The notes under the pieces: model-generated
Database searches by the model: none
The model's input: only the letters and a program-made list of their open reading frames with translations
Told to the model about the DNA's origin: nothing
Made by a program: the position numbers and the translations under genes
Source: Nephrocerus scutellatus
Lineage: Eukaryota; Arthropoda; Insecta; Diptera; Pipunculidae
Assembly: GCA_947095585.1 (NCBI GenBank)
Contig: OX352761.1
Coordinates: 59,016,832-59,080,831 of the forward strand
DNA: 64,000 nucleotides
Reading direction: 5' to 3'
Part shown: one piece after another, positions 33,246-44,710 of the stretch
Layout of the letters: each line of letters starts with the position of its first letter
Numbering within the stretch: position 1 is the first letter of the stretch

Positions 33246-34019
33246 ATGGGTAAAAAACAGAAACGGAAGGAAAAGGTTAATGAGATATTAACCTTAATTA
33301 GACAAGAAGTCTCCAACGATGGTGGTGACTTCCTCGCGTTTTTGTACGAAAGGCCAGTAACCGTGCCAGTAAAGGCAAAAAGAAGGAGATTGTCTGAATC
33401 AAATTCCATACCATCATCACCACCAACATCATCTTCTCCTGCAGTACTTACTGTTGAAGGAAGCAATCCGCCGAAAGTCACTGCTGTAGACAAAACAGCC
33501 AAGGCAAAAGAGGCACAAAATGTCACTAAGAAGACACCACCACCTGTCGCTCCAGCAACAAAAAAAAAACCAGTCTACGGGACCAACAACAAAAACTTTT
33601 GCCATGCCGCCAATAGTCTGCTTTAGACTAAACGTCGCTGAACTCTCAAAGTTCACGAAGAGTGCCAATATATGTTGCAGAATTCGCAACATCAACAGCA
33701 GTAAGTCGGTCGTTACGGCCATGAACAAAGATGGGCACCAGAATCATTCCTACAATCGTAAAAGACTGAATTTAACACCTACACTGCTAAGGAGGACCGA
33801 AAAAAAATGTTGGTCCTAAAAGGCATACACCACTCCTTCGATACTGATGATGTCAAGGATACGTTAGCGGCAGAAGGTATCCCTGTTCTGGAGGTCAAAC
33901 CCTTCAAATCTCAGAGGACCGACAGGAAGTTTAACAATTTCATTGTCGAACTTGAGCAGAACTGCGATAAGGCAGCAGTTTGCTCAAAAACCCTTCTGAT
34001 GAACCAGTTGGTGCATTGA
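33246..34019 (+). pseudogene. Jockey ORF1 N-terminal part, unit 4
   Basis: Matches unit 3 variants (FLAFLYERP, NSIPSS). Immediately upstream the 5' UTR carries AGTTAATTAATTTCAG, as in units 2 and 5, so a switch lies between about 33210 and 33340. Confidence 0.75.
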
Positions 34020-34043
34020 GAAAAACTTAAACCGGCAGGCATT

Positions 34044-35477
34044 ATGCAGTGCAAAAACTGCCAAAAGTTTGGACATGTCGCAAGCAACTGCGGCATGAAA
34101 TACAGATGCGTTAAGTGCAAGGACGATCACTTACCTGGCCAATGCCCAAGAAATGTATACAACAAGAAAGACGACAACGTCTTCTGCACGAATTGCCCAA
34201 AATCTGGACATCCTGCAAACCATCGAGGATGTCCTAAATATAAAGAAAAAATGGCGGAAAAAGTAAAAACCGCCCAAAAGAAGATGGAGCAGCATAAATT
34301 TGCCCAGAAATCTGCTGCAAAAGCTATTGTGAAAGGAGTTAGCTTTGCTAGTATAGCTGCTATGGGGAATGCTAGCAAGCCAGCAATAATCAACAAACCA
34401 CCACCAACCATCCACAGGGTCGACAAAAGCAGTGATTGCTCTGGGACGGCGGTCCTTATCAGGAACACTATGGCAGGCGAAAAGGTGCAAATCAGTGGTT
34501 TGCGTAGCATGGAAGCAACAGCTGTCAGCATCAAAGTCAACGAGGTTGAGACCTTGTTGGTAATATCAGTGTACAATCACTGTAATGCAACGAGGGAAAA
34601 CATTCAACGGGATCTGCAAACTGTCTGTGGCATCTCCTCTGGGCACACTTACTGTGTGGTTGGAGGGGATTTTAACGCTAGGTACACCCGATGGCAAGAT
34701 GAAGTATGCAACAATCAAGGAAAGGCCATTGCAGATTGGCTGGATTCAAATCCTCAGCAGCATACCATGGCTGTTGTTTCTCAGCCCCGAAAGACATATC
34801 CTCGGACAACTTCAGTGAACACAGCCATAGATCGGCAGAAAACTGTTCGCTCTAGCAGGGATCGCTTTCAACATCTACCTGAGAATATCCAGGCAATATA
34901 TGCTCACAAGCAAAGGCTAAGGAAACGCCTTCAGAGGATCTTCAACAGGACTCTCAACACTGTTAATGACGAATATCAGTCTGTATTTTCGCAACTGCGT
35001 TGTACAGTAATCATGTTTCGTCAAGCTGTGCGAAGTTACCAGGAAGATGAACTGACCAAACGACTTCAGAACATCAAACCAGGCCCGGATGCTTTTAAAA
35101 AGCTGAATTCTGTGACCGGAAAACGTATTTCTATTCCAGTAAGTATCAGGTTTGGAGAGCAAGTAGCATCCAGTTCTGTTGAAAAAGCCGAAGCCTTTGC
35201 CTGTCATTTCGAAAGGTGCTTTGCAGACCGACCAGCAACTCATCTTCCAGAATTCAAAGAGCAAGTTGAAAGTCTTGTGAAAGACACCACTTCCCCAAGA
35301 AATTTTGAAGTGCAATTCAGCGAAGACAATCCCGCAAATGCACCTGTAGACGTGGATATGTTTACAGGGACAGCTGTTGTCAGTGTTTTAATTATGAGTG
35401 GAAACTCTAAAAAATCATCGGGCACTGACGGGTTTCAAATTTCCTGCTTAAAAAGCTGCCTGGTATGGCAATTTTGA
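34044..35477 (+). CDS. Fused gag-knuckle/endonuclease/RT-N ORF, unit 4
   Basis: 477 codons with the same protein as the unit 3 ORF (28012-29445) by eye. Same deletion junctions. Probably unexpressed. Confidence 0.75.
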   Translation: MQCKNCQKFGHVASNCGMKYRCVKCKDDHLPGQCPRNVYNKKDDNVFCTNCPKSGHPANHRGCPKYKEKMAEKVKTAQKKMEQHKFAQKSAAKAIVKGVSFASIAAMGNASKPAIINKPPPTIHRVDKSSDCSGTAVLIRNTMAGEKVQISGLRSMEATAVSIKVNEVETLLVISVYNHCNATRENIQRDLQTVCGISSGHTYCVVGGDFNARYTRWQDEVCNNQGKAIADWLDSNPQQHTMAVVSQPRKTYPRTTSVNTAIDRQKTVRSSRDRFQHLPENIQAIYAHKQRLRKRLQRIFNRTLNTVNDEYQSVFSQLRCTVIMFRQAVRSYQEDELTKRLQNIKPGPDAFKKLNSVTGKRISIPVSIRFGEQVASSSVEKAEAFACHFERCFADRPATHLPEFKEQVESLVKDTTSPRNFEVQFSEDNPANAPVDVDMFTGTAVVSVLIMSGNSKKSSGTDGFQISCLKSCLVWQF

Positions 35478-36717
35478 TGTTAACCATCATATTCAACAAT
35501 TGCCTTAACAATGAAAACTTTCCAGACAACTGGAAGGTAGCCAAAGTAGTACTAGTACCGAAGAAAACCGACCGCTCCAGTTTAACTGGTTACCGCCCCA
35601 TAGCTTTACTGTGTTGTATCAGTAAAGTATTGGAGTCTTTGATCCGTAATAATATCAATGCGTATTGCTCGGAAAGAAATCTAATTCCTTCCTTTCAGTT
35701 CGGCTTTCGATAAAAGCACTCTACGCTGCACCCTCTGATGAAGCTTCACAGTAACGTCACTCGAGGACTGAATGTCAAAAGTAGTACAGTAGCCTGTTTG
35801 TTAGACATCGAAAAAGCTTTCGATAGCGTCTGGACAAACGGGCTTCTGTACAAACTTATTCGATTTGGTTTCCCCAATTATATTGTGAAAATAATTAAAA
35901 AATTTCTTTTTAACAGGGTCTTTTTTGTACAGGTGTATGGCAGCCTATTGACAAGGAAAAGGATTAAAGCCGTAGTTCCCCAAGGCTCCAGACTTGGACC
36001 AGTCCTATTTAGCATCTTCACGGCGGATCAACCCACCAATACAGCCGGAACAAGGACCATGCTTTTCTCGAATGACTCCATCACGTATGCCGTTTCCCGC
36101 TGTCCTGAGATAGCTGCCCGAAGAGTGGAGGAACACCTCCGAAATCTTTGGGAGTACTACCTGAAGTGGGGACTTAAGATCAACGCCAACAAAACGGAAC
36201 TCATCTGCTTCCGAGTACCAGCAACCAAAACAAGGATAAGAAAAATCGCAAGTCGGTGCAGAGCCTTAAAAATTACCCTTCCGGATAACACGACAATAAA
36301 CACCAAGTCAGAGACTAAGTACCTGGGAATCAACTTTACTGAGAGGCTCAAGTTTAACTCTCACATCGATAAAAAAAAATGAAAAAAGTGAATTACGCTC
36401 TTCATTTGGTGCACCCGCTACTAAAAAGACGAAACGGACGGTCCAACAACACCAGGCTGCTCATCTACAAGCAGCTCATCAGGACAGTGATAACCTATGG
36501 CTATCCCATATGGTTCACCGTCTCACCAACAACGATGAAGATCTCCCTATTTGAAAGGAAGGTTCTAAGGATATGTACAGGACTCTGGAGGCTGCCAAAC
36601 AGCTATAAGTTTGTGTCGACTGCAAGACGAAGCAGAAGGTCTGCTGCCAATAACCGACCACTTGTTCCAAATGGCGAGGAAATTCGTCGACGGATTGGAA
36701 ACTCATCCAAGTCCTGA
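35465..36717 (+). pseudogene. Jockey reverse transcriptase, unit 4
   Basis: Pieces 35465-35713, 35738-36382 and 36379-36717. It carries the unit 2/5 variants (KAVVPQGS, intact ITYAVSRC). An 8-base loss at ACTGCAAGAC-GAAGCAG (about 36626) is private to this unit and shifts the C-terminal frame. Confidence 0.85.
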
Positions 36718-37126
36718 GTAGCGAAGAAATCGAGCGAAGTCACCGGTACATACACATCAGAGGATTCACAGATGCTAGATTCTACGACCTCTTTAATAAT
36801 CAAGACGTCTCCTTCTACGAGAAGGCCAGCAATCAACATTACAGAGGATGAAGATCGCCCTGTTTATACCCCCTCTTATATTTTTTTCATTTTTATTTTA
36901 TTTTAAAATTTATTGTTTAAAATTAAATTGCTGTAAATATAAACATGTAGTAGATTAAGTAGTCAAAATTATTGTTAAGTAATAAGCAATACAAAAAAAA
37001 GACAATGTAAATACGTCGTTCTCCTATTGTTGAGCCGACACTTATTAATAATAGTTAAAAGTTTAGTTTTAAGTCAAAATTGTATATTACTGAAATGTTT
37101 AATAAAAAAATATCTTAATCTTAATC

Positions 37127-37649
37127 TACGAGTTGAACACCGTAACTTATGGTATGGCTTCGTCCTCGTTTTTGGCCACACGCGTGCTGCAAGAGGTTGC
37201 TGAGAAGAATACAAACCGTTATCCAAAGGATGCCCAAACCATAAAGAGTGAAATGTATATAGATGATCTGATGAGCGGCGGCGAATCAGTCGCAAATGGT
37301 ATGGCTTCGTCCTCGATTTTGGCCACACGCGTGCTGCAAGAGGTTGCTGAGAAGAATACAAACCGTGCGCAATTAATCACCGCAAAAACAAAGGTTGCAC
37401 CAACTAACACGGAATCGGTAGCCCGATTAGAATAATGCGGAGCGCTATTACTAGCAAAACTAATGAAGCAAGTTGGCGAGATTTTGGAAGTTTCAAAGGA
37501 CAATATGGTGGCATGGACTGACTATCCGATACACCGCAGAGATGGAAAACGTATGCTGGAAGCCGTACTAGCAAAATTTTAAATATACTACCGAAAGATT
37601 AGATTAAATCCGGCTGACTGTGCCACACGCGGACTCTCTCCCAGTGAGT
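37127..37649 (+). pseudogene. BEL RT segment, unit 4
   Basis: YIDD and the local duplication are present. It lacks the ATTGGCATCACG stretch, like unit 1, and has a further short private loss at GGCATGGACTGACTATCC (about 37511). Confidence 0.85.
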
Positions 37650-38991
37650 GCCAAAATTTAATGGCGATTACACGGAATGGCAGACGTTCTATCAACTATT
37701 TTTGAGCACGATCCACAACAATGTGAGTTCGCACCCTGTGCAAAAATATCAGTTATTGGTTAATTCACTTGATGATGAACCTGCACGACTAGTTCGACAC
37801 ATGGACATTACTTAAACCAATTATATCTTGGCACTAAATAAACTAAAGGAAAGATACGACCGCAAGCGCCATACCGTAAACAAGTTCATCCAAATGTTTT
37901 TGAATCAACCGGCGGTGTTCAAAAAACTTACGGAAGATGGTCGATATTTCCGATGAAGTAGTGCGTGCTCTTCAAGGTTTAGGTAACGAGGCAAATGGTC
38001 GTGATGTCTGGTTGCTGTACATTTTGGTCACGAAATTAGATGACGACACTCGTATGTTATGGATGCAACAACACTCTGTCCAAACGGAATTTCCCAGCTT
38101 AGATTTATTTTTCAAGTTCATTACTAATTAAGCGGATGCGCTAGAATACCAAGGATAAGGATGTTTTAAAATTGCTAAAGGATAAACAGCTAGCTGATCC
38201 AAGCCCATCTAAGGTCACGTGTACTGATATCCTAATAGGAATTTGCCTTGTTAGCTGAGGGACAATTACGAGAAGGCAACAAGGTCATCGGACAAAACAG
38301 CAAACTGGGATGGTTAATAGCAGGAACGTTTAACACCAACCGAGCCCCATCGGTTATGTCATTGAGTGTAGACGAAAGGATTGAACAAGTGCTTCTCAAG
38401 TTTTGGGAGAACGAAGAAATCAAAAAGGAAGAGCAACCGATCGAATAAAATCCCTGCAAGGAACATTTTATTCAGAACCATTCTCGGGATGAACTGGGTC
38501 GTTTCATTGTGAAATCACCATTCACAGATGATGTTCAATTATTGGGAAACTCGTATGAAGTCGCCAAGAACAGGTTACTTTCCATGGAAAGAAAGTTTAA
38601 ATTAAATGAACGATTTCATCGCCTCTATCAGTCGTTTATAAGAGAATACCAGGAGTTAAATCACATGACCCTTATTGAAAATCCAGAAATCGAAAATGCT
38701 GTTTACTTGCCACATCACGGCGTTATCAAGGAATCAAGCGTGACCACAAAATAGAGAGTGGTTTTGGATGCGTCAGCTTTAACCTCTACCGGTATATCGT
38801 TGAATAGCATATTGGAAGTAGGACCAACCATACAAAATTCATTGTACCGCATACTGTTAAAATTTCGAAAGCATCGGATAGCATTTACCGCGGACATCGA
38901 GAAGACGTACCGCCAAATTGTGATTCATCCCGTTGATCGTAAATATCAGCGAATATTATGGCGCGAGAACTCTGAGGAACCTATTTAGGTA
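37650..38991 (+). pseudogene. BEL gag/protease/RT start, unit 5
   Basis: Pieces 37937-38131, 38248-38448, 38509-38754 and 38758-38988. Same stops as the other units, so decay of this part predates or was spread through the array. Confidence 0.85.
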
Positions 38992-39236
38992 TACGAGTTG
39001 ATCACAGTCAGCATCGAGCGCTCAACACGAGCACATCTTATTAAGATCCCGCACCAGATCGCTCAGCTACCTGCTACCGGCTACGGAAAAAAAACCCTCA
39101 CACCAAAAAGCGAGCATTTCGCTACCTGCTACCTTTTTATCATATTTCACTAATTACATTTTAATTTCAGGCACTTATTTATAATAAATAGTTAATTAAT
39201 TTCAGATTAAGTTTTTTCATTTTTCAGCCCTATAAA

Positions 39237-40009
39237 ATGGGTAAAAAACAGAAACGGAAGGAAAAGGTTAATGAGATATTAACCTTAATTAGACAAGAAG
39301 TCTCCAACGATGGTGGTGACTTCCTCGCGTCGTTGTACGAAAGGCCAGTAACCGTGCCAGTAAAGGCAAAAAGAAGGAGATTGTCTGAATCAAATTCCAG
39401 ACCATCATCACCACCAACATCATCTTCTCCTGCAGTACTTACTGTTGAAGGAAGCAATCCGCCGAAAGTCACTGCTGTAGACAAAACAGCCAAGGCAAAA
39501 GAGGCACAAAATGTCACTAAGAAGACACCACCACCTGTCGCTCCAGCAACAAAAAAAAACCAGTCTACGGGACCAACAACAAAAACTTTTGCCATGCCGC
39601 CAATAGTCTGCTTTAGACTAAACGTCGCTGAACTCTCAAAGTTCACTAAGAGTGCCAATATATGTTGCAGAATTCGCAACATCAACAGCAGTAAGTCGGT
39701 CGTTACGGCCATGAACAAAGATGGGCACCAGAATCCTTCCTACAATCGTAAAAGACTGAATTTAACACATACACTGCTAAGGAGGACCGAAAAGAAATGT
39801 TGGACCTAAAAGGCATACACCACTCCTTCGATACTGATGATGTCAAGGATGCGTTAGCGGCAGAAGGTATCCCTGTTCTGGAGGTCAAACCCTTCAAATC
39901 TCAGAGGACCGACAGGAAGTTTAACAATTTCATTGTCGAACTTGAGAAGAACTGCGATAAGGCAGCAGTTTGCTCAAAAACCCTTCTGATGAACCAGTTG
40001 GTGCATTGA
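39237..40009 (+). pseudogene. Jockey ORF1 N-terminal part, unit 5
   Basis: With nine A at about 39551-39559 the frame stays open for 190 codons (39237-39809), joining two pieces that are out of frame in units 1-4. It is then followed by the 39797-40009 piece and the shared TGA. Confidence 0.78.
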
Positions 40010-40084
40010 GAAAAACTTAAACCGGCAGGCATTACGCAGTGCAAAAACTGCCAAAAGTTTGGACATGTCGCAAGCAACTGCGGC

Positions 40085-41380
40085 ATGAAATACAGATGCG
40101 TTAAGTGCAAGGACGATCACTTACCTGGCCAATGCCCAAGAAATGTATACAACAAGAAAGACGACAACGTCTTCTGCACGAATTGCCAAAAATCTGGACA
40201 TCCTGCAAACTATCAAGGATGTCCTAAATATAAAGAAAAAATGGCGGAAAAAGTAAAAACCGCCCAAAAGAAGATGGAGCAGCATAAATTTGCCCAGAAA
40301 TCTGCTGCAAAAGCTATTGTGAAAGGAGTTAGCTTTGCTAGTATAGCTGCTATGGGGAATGCCAGCAAGCCAGCAATAATCAACAAACCACCACCAACCA
40401 TCCACAGGGTCGACAAAAGCAGTGATTGCTCTGGGACGGCGGTCCTTATCAGGAACACTATGGCAGGCGAAAAGGTGCAAATCAGTGGTTTGCGTAGCAT
40501 GGAAGCAACAGCTGTCAGCATCTAAGTCAACGAGGTTGAGACCTTGTTGGTAATATCAGTGTACAATCACTGTAATGCAACGAGGGAAAACATTCAACGG
40601 GATCTGCAAACTGTCTGCAGCATCTCCTCTGGGCACACTTACTGTGTGTTTGGAGGGGATTTTAACGCTAGGCACACCCGATGGCAAGATGAAGTATGCA
40701 ACAATCAAGGAAAGGCCATTGCAGATTGGCTGGATTCAAATCCTCAGCAGCATACCATGGCTGTTGTTTCTCAGCCCCGAAAGACATATCCTCGGACAAC
40801 TTCAGTAAACACAGACATAGATCGGCAGAAAACTGTTCGCTCTAGCAGGGATCGCTTTCAACATCTACCTGAGAATATCCAGGCAATATATGCTCACAAG
40901 CAAAGGCTAAGGAAACGCCTTCAGAGGATCTTCAACAGGACTCTCAACACTGTTAATGACGAATATCAGTCTGTATTTTCGCAACTGCGTTGTACAGTAA
41001 TCATGTTTCGTCAAGCTGTGCGAAGTTACCAGGAAGATGAACTGACCAAACGACTTCAGAACATCAAACCAGGCCCGGATGCTTTTAAAAAGCTGAATTC
41101 TGTGACCGGAAAACGTATTTCTATTCCAGAAAGTATCACGTTTGGAGAGCAAGTAGCATCCAGTTCTGTTGAAAAAGCCGAAGCCTTTGCCTGTCATTTC
41201 GAAAGGGGCTTTGCAGACCGACCAGCAACTCATCTTCCAGAATTCATAGAGCAAGTTGAAAGTCTTGTGGAAGACACCACTTCCCCAAGAAATTTTGAAG
41301 TGCAATTCAGCGAAGACAATCCCGCAAATGCACCTGTAGACGTGGACTGTGTTGTATCAGTAAAGTATTGGAGTCTTTGA
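40085..41380 (+). pseudogene. Jockey gag knuckles and endonuclease fragment, unit 5
   Basis: Two pieces (40085-40525 and 40544-41380). A private TAA (AGCATCTAAGTC) splits the fused frame seen in units 1, 3 and 4. Endonuclease GGDFNARHTRW is present. Confidence 0.78.
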
Positions 41381-42706
41381 TCCGTAAAAAGATCAATGCG
41401 TATTGCTCGGAAAGAAATCTAATTCCTTCCTTTCAGTTCGGCTTTCGAGAAAAGCACTCTACGCTGCACCCTCTGATGAAGCTTCACAGTAACGTCACTC
41501 GAGGACTGAATGTCAAAAGTAGTACAGTAGCCTGTTTGTTAGACATCGAAAAAGCTTTCGATAGCGTCTGGACAAACGGGCTTCTGTACAAACTTATTCG
41601 ATTTGGTTTCCCCAATTATATTGTGAAAATAATTAAAAAATTTCTTTTTAACAGGGTCTTTTTTGTACAGGTGTATGGCAGCCTATTGACAAGGAAAAGG
41701 ATTAAAGCCGTAGTTCCCCAAGGCTCCAGACTTGGACCAGTCCTATTTAGCATCTTCACGGCGGATCAACCCACCAATACAGCCGGAACAAGGACCATGC
41801 TTTTCTCGAATGACTCCATCACGTATGCCGTTTCCCGCTGTCCTGAGATAGCTGCCCGAAGAGTGGAGGAACACCTCCGAAATCTTTGGGAGTACTACCT
41901 GAAGTGGGGACTTAAGATCAACGCCAACAAAACGGAACTCATCTGCTTCCGAGTACCAGCAACCAAAACAAGGATAAGAAAAATCGCAAGTCGGTGCAGA
42001 GCCTTAAAAATTACCCTTCCGGATAACACGACAATAAACACCAAGTCAGAGACTAAGTACCTGGGAATCAACTTTACTGAGAGGCTCAAGTTTAACTCTC
42101 ACATCGATAAAAAAAAAAATGAAAAAAGCGAATTACGCTCTTCATTTGGTGCACCCGCTACTAAAAAGACGAAACGGACTGTCCAACAACACCAGGCTGC
42201 TCATCTGCAAGCAGCTCATCAGGCCAGTGATAACCTATGGCTATCCCATATGGTTCACCGTCTCACCAACAACGATGAAGATCTCCCTATTTGAAAGGAA
42301 GGTTCTAAGGATATGTACAGGACTCTGGAGGCTGCCAAACAGCTATAAGTTTGTGTCGACTGCAAGACTTTACGAAGCAGAAGGTCTGCTGCCAATAACC
42401 GACCACTTGTTCCAAATGGCGAGGAAATTCGTCGACGGATTGGAAACTCATCCAAGTCCTGAGAAGCAAGGACTGAGAAGCGAAGAAATCGAGCGAAGTC
42501 ACCGGTACATACACATCAGAGGATTCACAGATGCTAGATTCGACGACCTCTTTAATAATCAAGACGTCTCCTTCTACGAGAAGGCAAGCAATCAACATTA
42601 CAGAGGATGTTTATACCCCCTCTTATATTTTTTTTCATTTTTATTTTATTTTAAAATTTATTGTTTAAAATTAAATTGCTGTAAATATAAACATGTAGTA
42701 GATTAA
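41368..42706 (+). pseudogene. Jockey reverse transcriptase, unit 5
   Basis: The longest open RT piece of the array (41368-42294, 308 codons), reading through FQFGFREKHSTLHP without a stop. Motif A LDIEKAFDS and motif B PQGSRLGP are present; motif C is FSND. The real C-terminus continues in 42119-42706. Small differences near 42468 (extra GAAGCAAGGACTGAG) are private. Confidence 0.87.
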
Positions 42707-42858
42707 GTAGTCAAAATTATTGTTAAGTAATAAGCAATACAAAAAAAAGACAATGTAAATACGTCGGGCTCCTATATTAATAATAGTTAAAAGTTTAGTT
42801 TTAAGTCAAAATTGTATATTACTGAAATGTTTAATAAAAAAATATCTTAATCTTAATC

Positions 42859-44546
42859 TACGAGTTGAATACCGTAACTTATGGTATGGCTTCGTCCTCG
42901 TTTTTGGCCACACGCGTGCTGCAAGAGGTTGCTGAGAAGAATACAAACCGTTATCCAAAGGCTGCCCAAACCATAAAGAGTGAAATGTATATAGATGATC
43001 TGATGAGCGGCGGCGAATCAGTCGCAAATGCAACAAAATTGTGTCTTGAAGTCGATGCTATGTTAAAGAGCGCCGGTATGATATTACGGAAGTGGCGGTC
43101 CAACTCACAACAGTTTCTTGACGGATTTACGAGTGCCGAAACAGCTTTGCAATCACCAATAGAATTAAAAACAACGGAAGCAACGCAGGTTCTAGGACTT
43201 CAACGGATGCCGGCGTCAGATACATTCACATATCAAATTCAGTTAAACGAAACGCCATCTTTTACGAAGCGCAAGATGTTATCAGAGTTTAGCAGGATAT
43301 TCGATCCTTTGGGTTTAATCTCCCCATTTATAATAAAGATTGAAATAATGTTCCAGCAACTATGGCTATTGAAAGTATCATGGGATGAGCCGTTACCACC
43401 AAAGGAGCAGCAGGAATGGTTAATGTTAAGACGCGAAATTCCACACCTGAGAGCAGTCAATGTTAGGCGATGGCTAGGCATTACAAACGGTAACGCTACG
43501 GTAATGCGGCAGCTGTGTACTTATGTACTGAAACCGACCTAATGCGCAATTAATCACCGCAAAAACAAAGGTTGCACCAACTAACACGGTATCGGTAGCC
43601 CGAGTAGAATTATGCGGAGCGCTATTACTAGCAAAACTAATGAAGCAAGTTGGCGAGATTTTGGAAGTTTCAAAGGACAATATGGTGGCATGAACCGATT
43701 CCAGTATTGTACTAGACTGACTATCCGATACACCGCAGAGATGGAAAACGTATGCTGGAAACCGTACTAGCAAAATTTTAAATATACTACCGAAAGATTA
43801 TTGGCATCACGTTCCATCCAACCTAAATCCGGCTGACTGTGCCACACGCGGACTCTCTCCCAGTGAATTACAACGTTTTAATTTATGGTGGCATGGTCCT
43901 GACTATATCCTACAATCAAGAGATCAGTGGCCCAACATTGTCCGTTCGAACCTAAAAAAACGCAACGGCAGAGCAGAAATGCCTTGCAATGACGATAAAT
44001 AGGCAAAATCTCGAAGTGAATTTCATCTACGAATTGCAAGAAAGATATTCCAGTTTCAAGAAATTAAGTGCGGTATTGGCTTACATTCATAGGGTATTAG
44101 ATATTGCTAGTGGAAAGAGACACAAGGAAACAGGGGGTAGACTGGCTAAAGACGAGTTAAATCAAGCAATGTCTAGGGTCTACCGAGCAGTTCAGTGTAA
44201 AGCGTTTGGAGCAGAACTACAGAAATTGCGAGCTGGCAAACGAATTATGCAGGAAAGTAAATTAGTAACCTTAGATCCATTCATCGACGACGTCAGGGTG
44301 CTACCAGTTGGAGGGCGAATAGAGCATGCACCGATTCAGTATGAACAATGTCATCCCATTATTTTGCCAAAGCACGATCCGATAGTGAAAAAAATGATAG
44401 TGGAACAACATATCAACAATTTCCATTGCGGCCCATCATATTTGCTACACTTGCTGCGAAGAAAATATTGGATATTGGGGCTTCGAAGTACTATTAGAGG
44501 CATATTTCACAGTTGTGTTCAGTGTATAAAGCAAAAAATTATTTAG
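42859..44546 (+). pseudogene. BEL/Pao RT, RNase H region and integrase zinc domain, right flank
   Basis: 42865-43542 reads through RT motif YIDDLMSGGES into the thumb (LKSAGMILRKWRSN) and the Pao block SEFSRIFDPLGLISPFI. The frame decays between 43545 and 43985. 43989-44546 holds the integrase N-terminal zinc-binding domain (HPIILPKHDPIVKKMI, then H, H, C, C in EQHINNFHCGP and FHSCVQCI). The part right of 43866 exists once, so this is the original downstream half of the BEL element. Confidence 0.85.
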
Positions 44547-44710
44547 TTGGCACACAATGTGTTTCGCTACCGTATCCAGGTATCTCCCATCTAGCATATA
44601 ATCGCTTGAGTCATTGGCAAGCGATACAGAAAATGGTCCAAATAATGTGGAGAAGATGGTACAAGGAATACCTTCATGGCAATACCATTTAAATGGAAGC
44701 ATAACGAGCC
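44547..44710 (+). pseudogene. BEL C-terminal DUF5641-like remnant
   Basis: Shortly after the zinc domain the sequence reads AYNRLSHWQAIQKMVQIMWR and RWYKEYLHGN. This resembles the DUF5641 end of BEL pol (NRLxRWQxVQxMVQxFWxRW). The integrase catalytic core that should lie between is missing, so the element is deleted here. Confidence 0.7.

Larger units (their letters stand above)
33011..37126 (+). mobile_element. Jockey insertion, unit 4 copy
   Basis: 4116 bp, flanked by TACGAGTTGA at 33001-33010 and 37127-37136. Confidence 0.9.
31659..37649 (+). repeat. Array unit 4 (mosaic)
   Basis: 5991 bp. Diagnostic variants change partner along the unit. The extreme left matches unit 3, 32065-33220 matches unit 2, about 33340-35280 matches unit 3, about 35900-36440 matches units 2/5, and the right end matches unit 1. 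Confidence 0.95.
39002..42858 (+). mobile_element. Jockey insertion, unit 5 copy (internal deletion)
   Basis: 3857 bp, flanked by TACGAGTTGA at 38992-39001 and 42859-42868. A private deletion joins GTAGACGTGGAC to TGTGTTGTATCAG at about 41346, removing the start of the RT fingers. Confidence 0.9.
37650..43866 (+). repeat. Array unit 5 (closest to the ancestral arrangement)
   Basis: 6217 bp. Left junction is standard; the right side continues directly into single-copy BEL pol (CAGTGAATTACAACG). It has the undisturbed BEL RT stretch 43029-43544 and keeps GAGAAAAGC where the other units have the stop GATAAAAGC. It also has nine A rather than ten in the gag run. Confidence 0.93.

Noticed and set aside
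14752..43866. CRISPR-like or rDNA-like array
   Set aside because: Units are 5-6 kb retroelement composites with RT and gag homology; there are no short spacers and no rRNA sequence.
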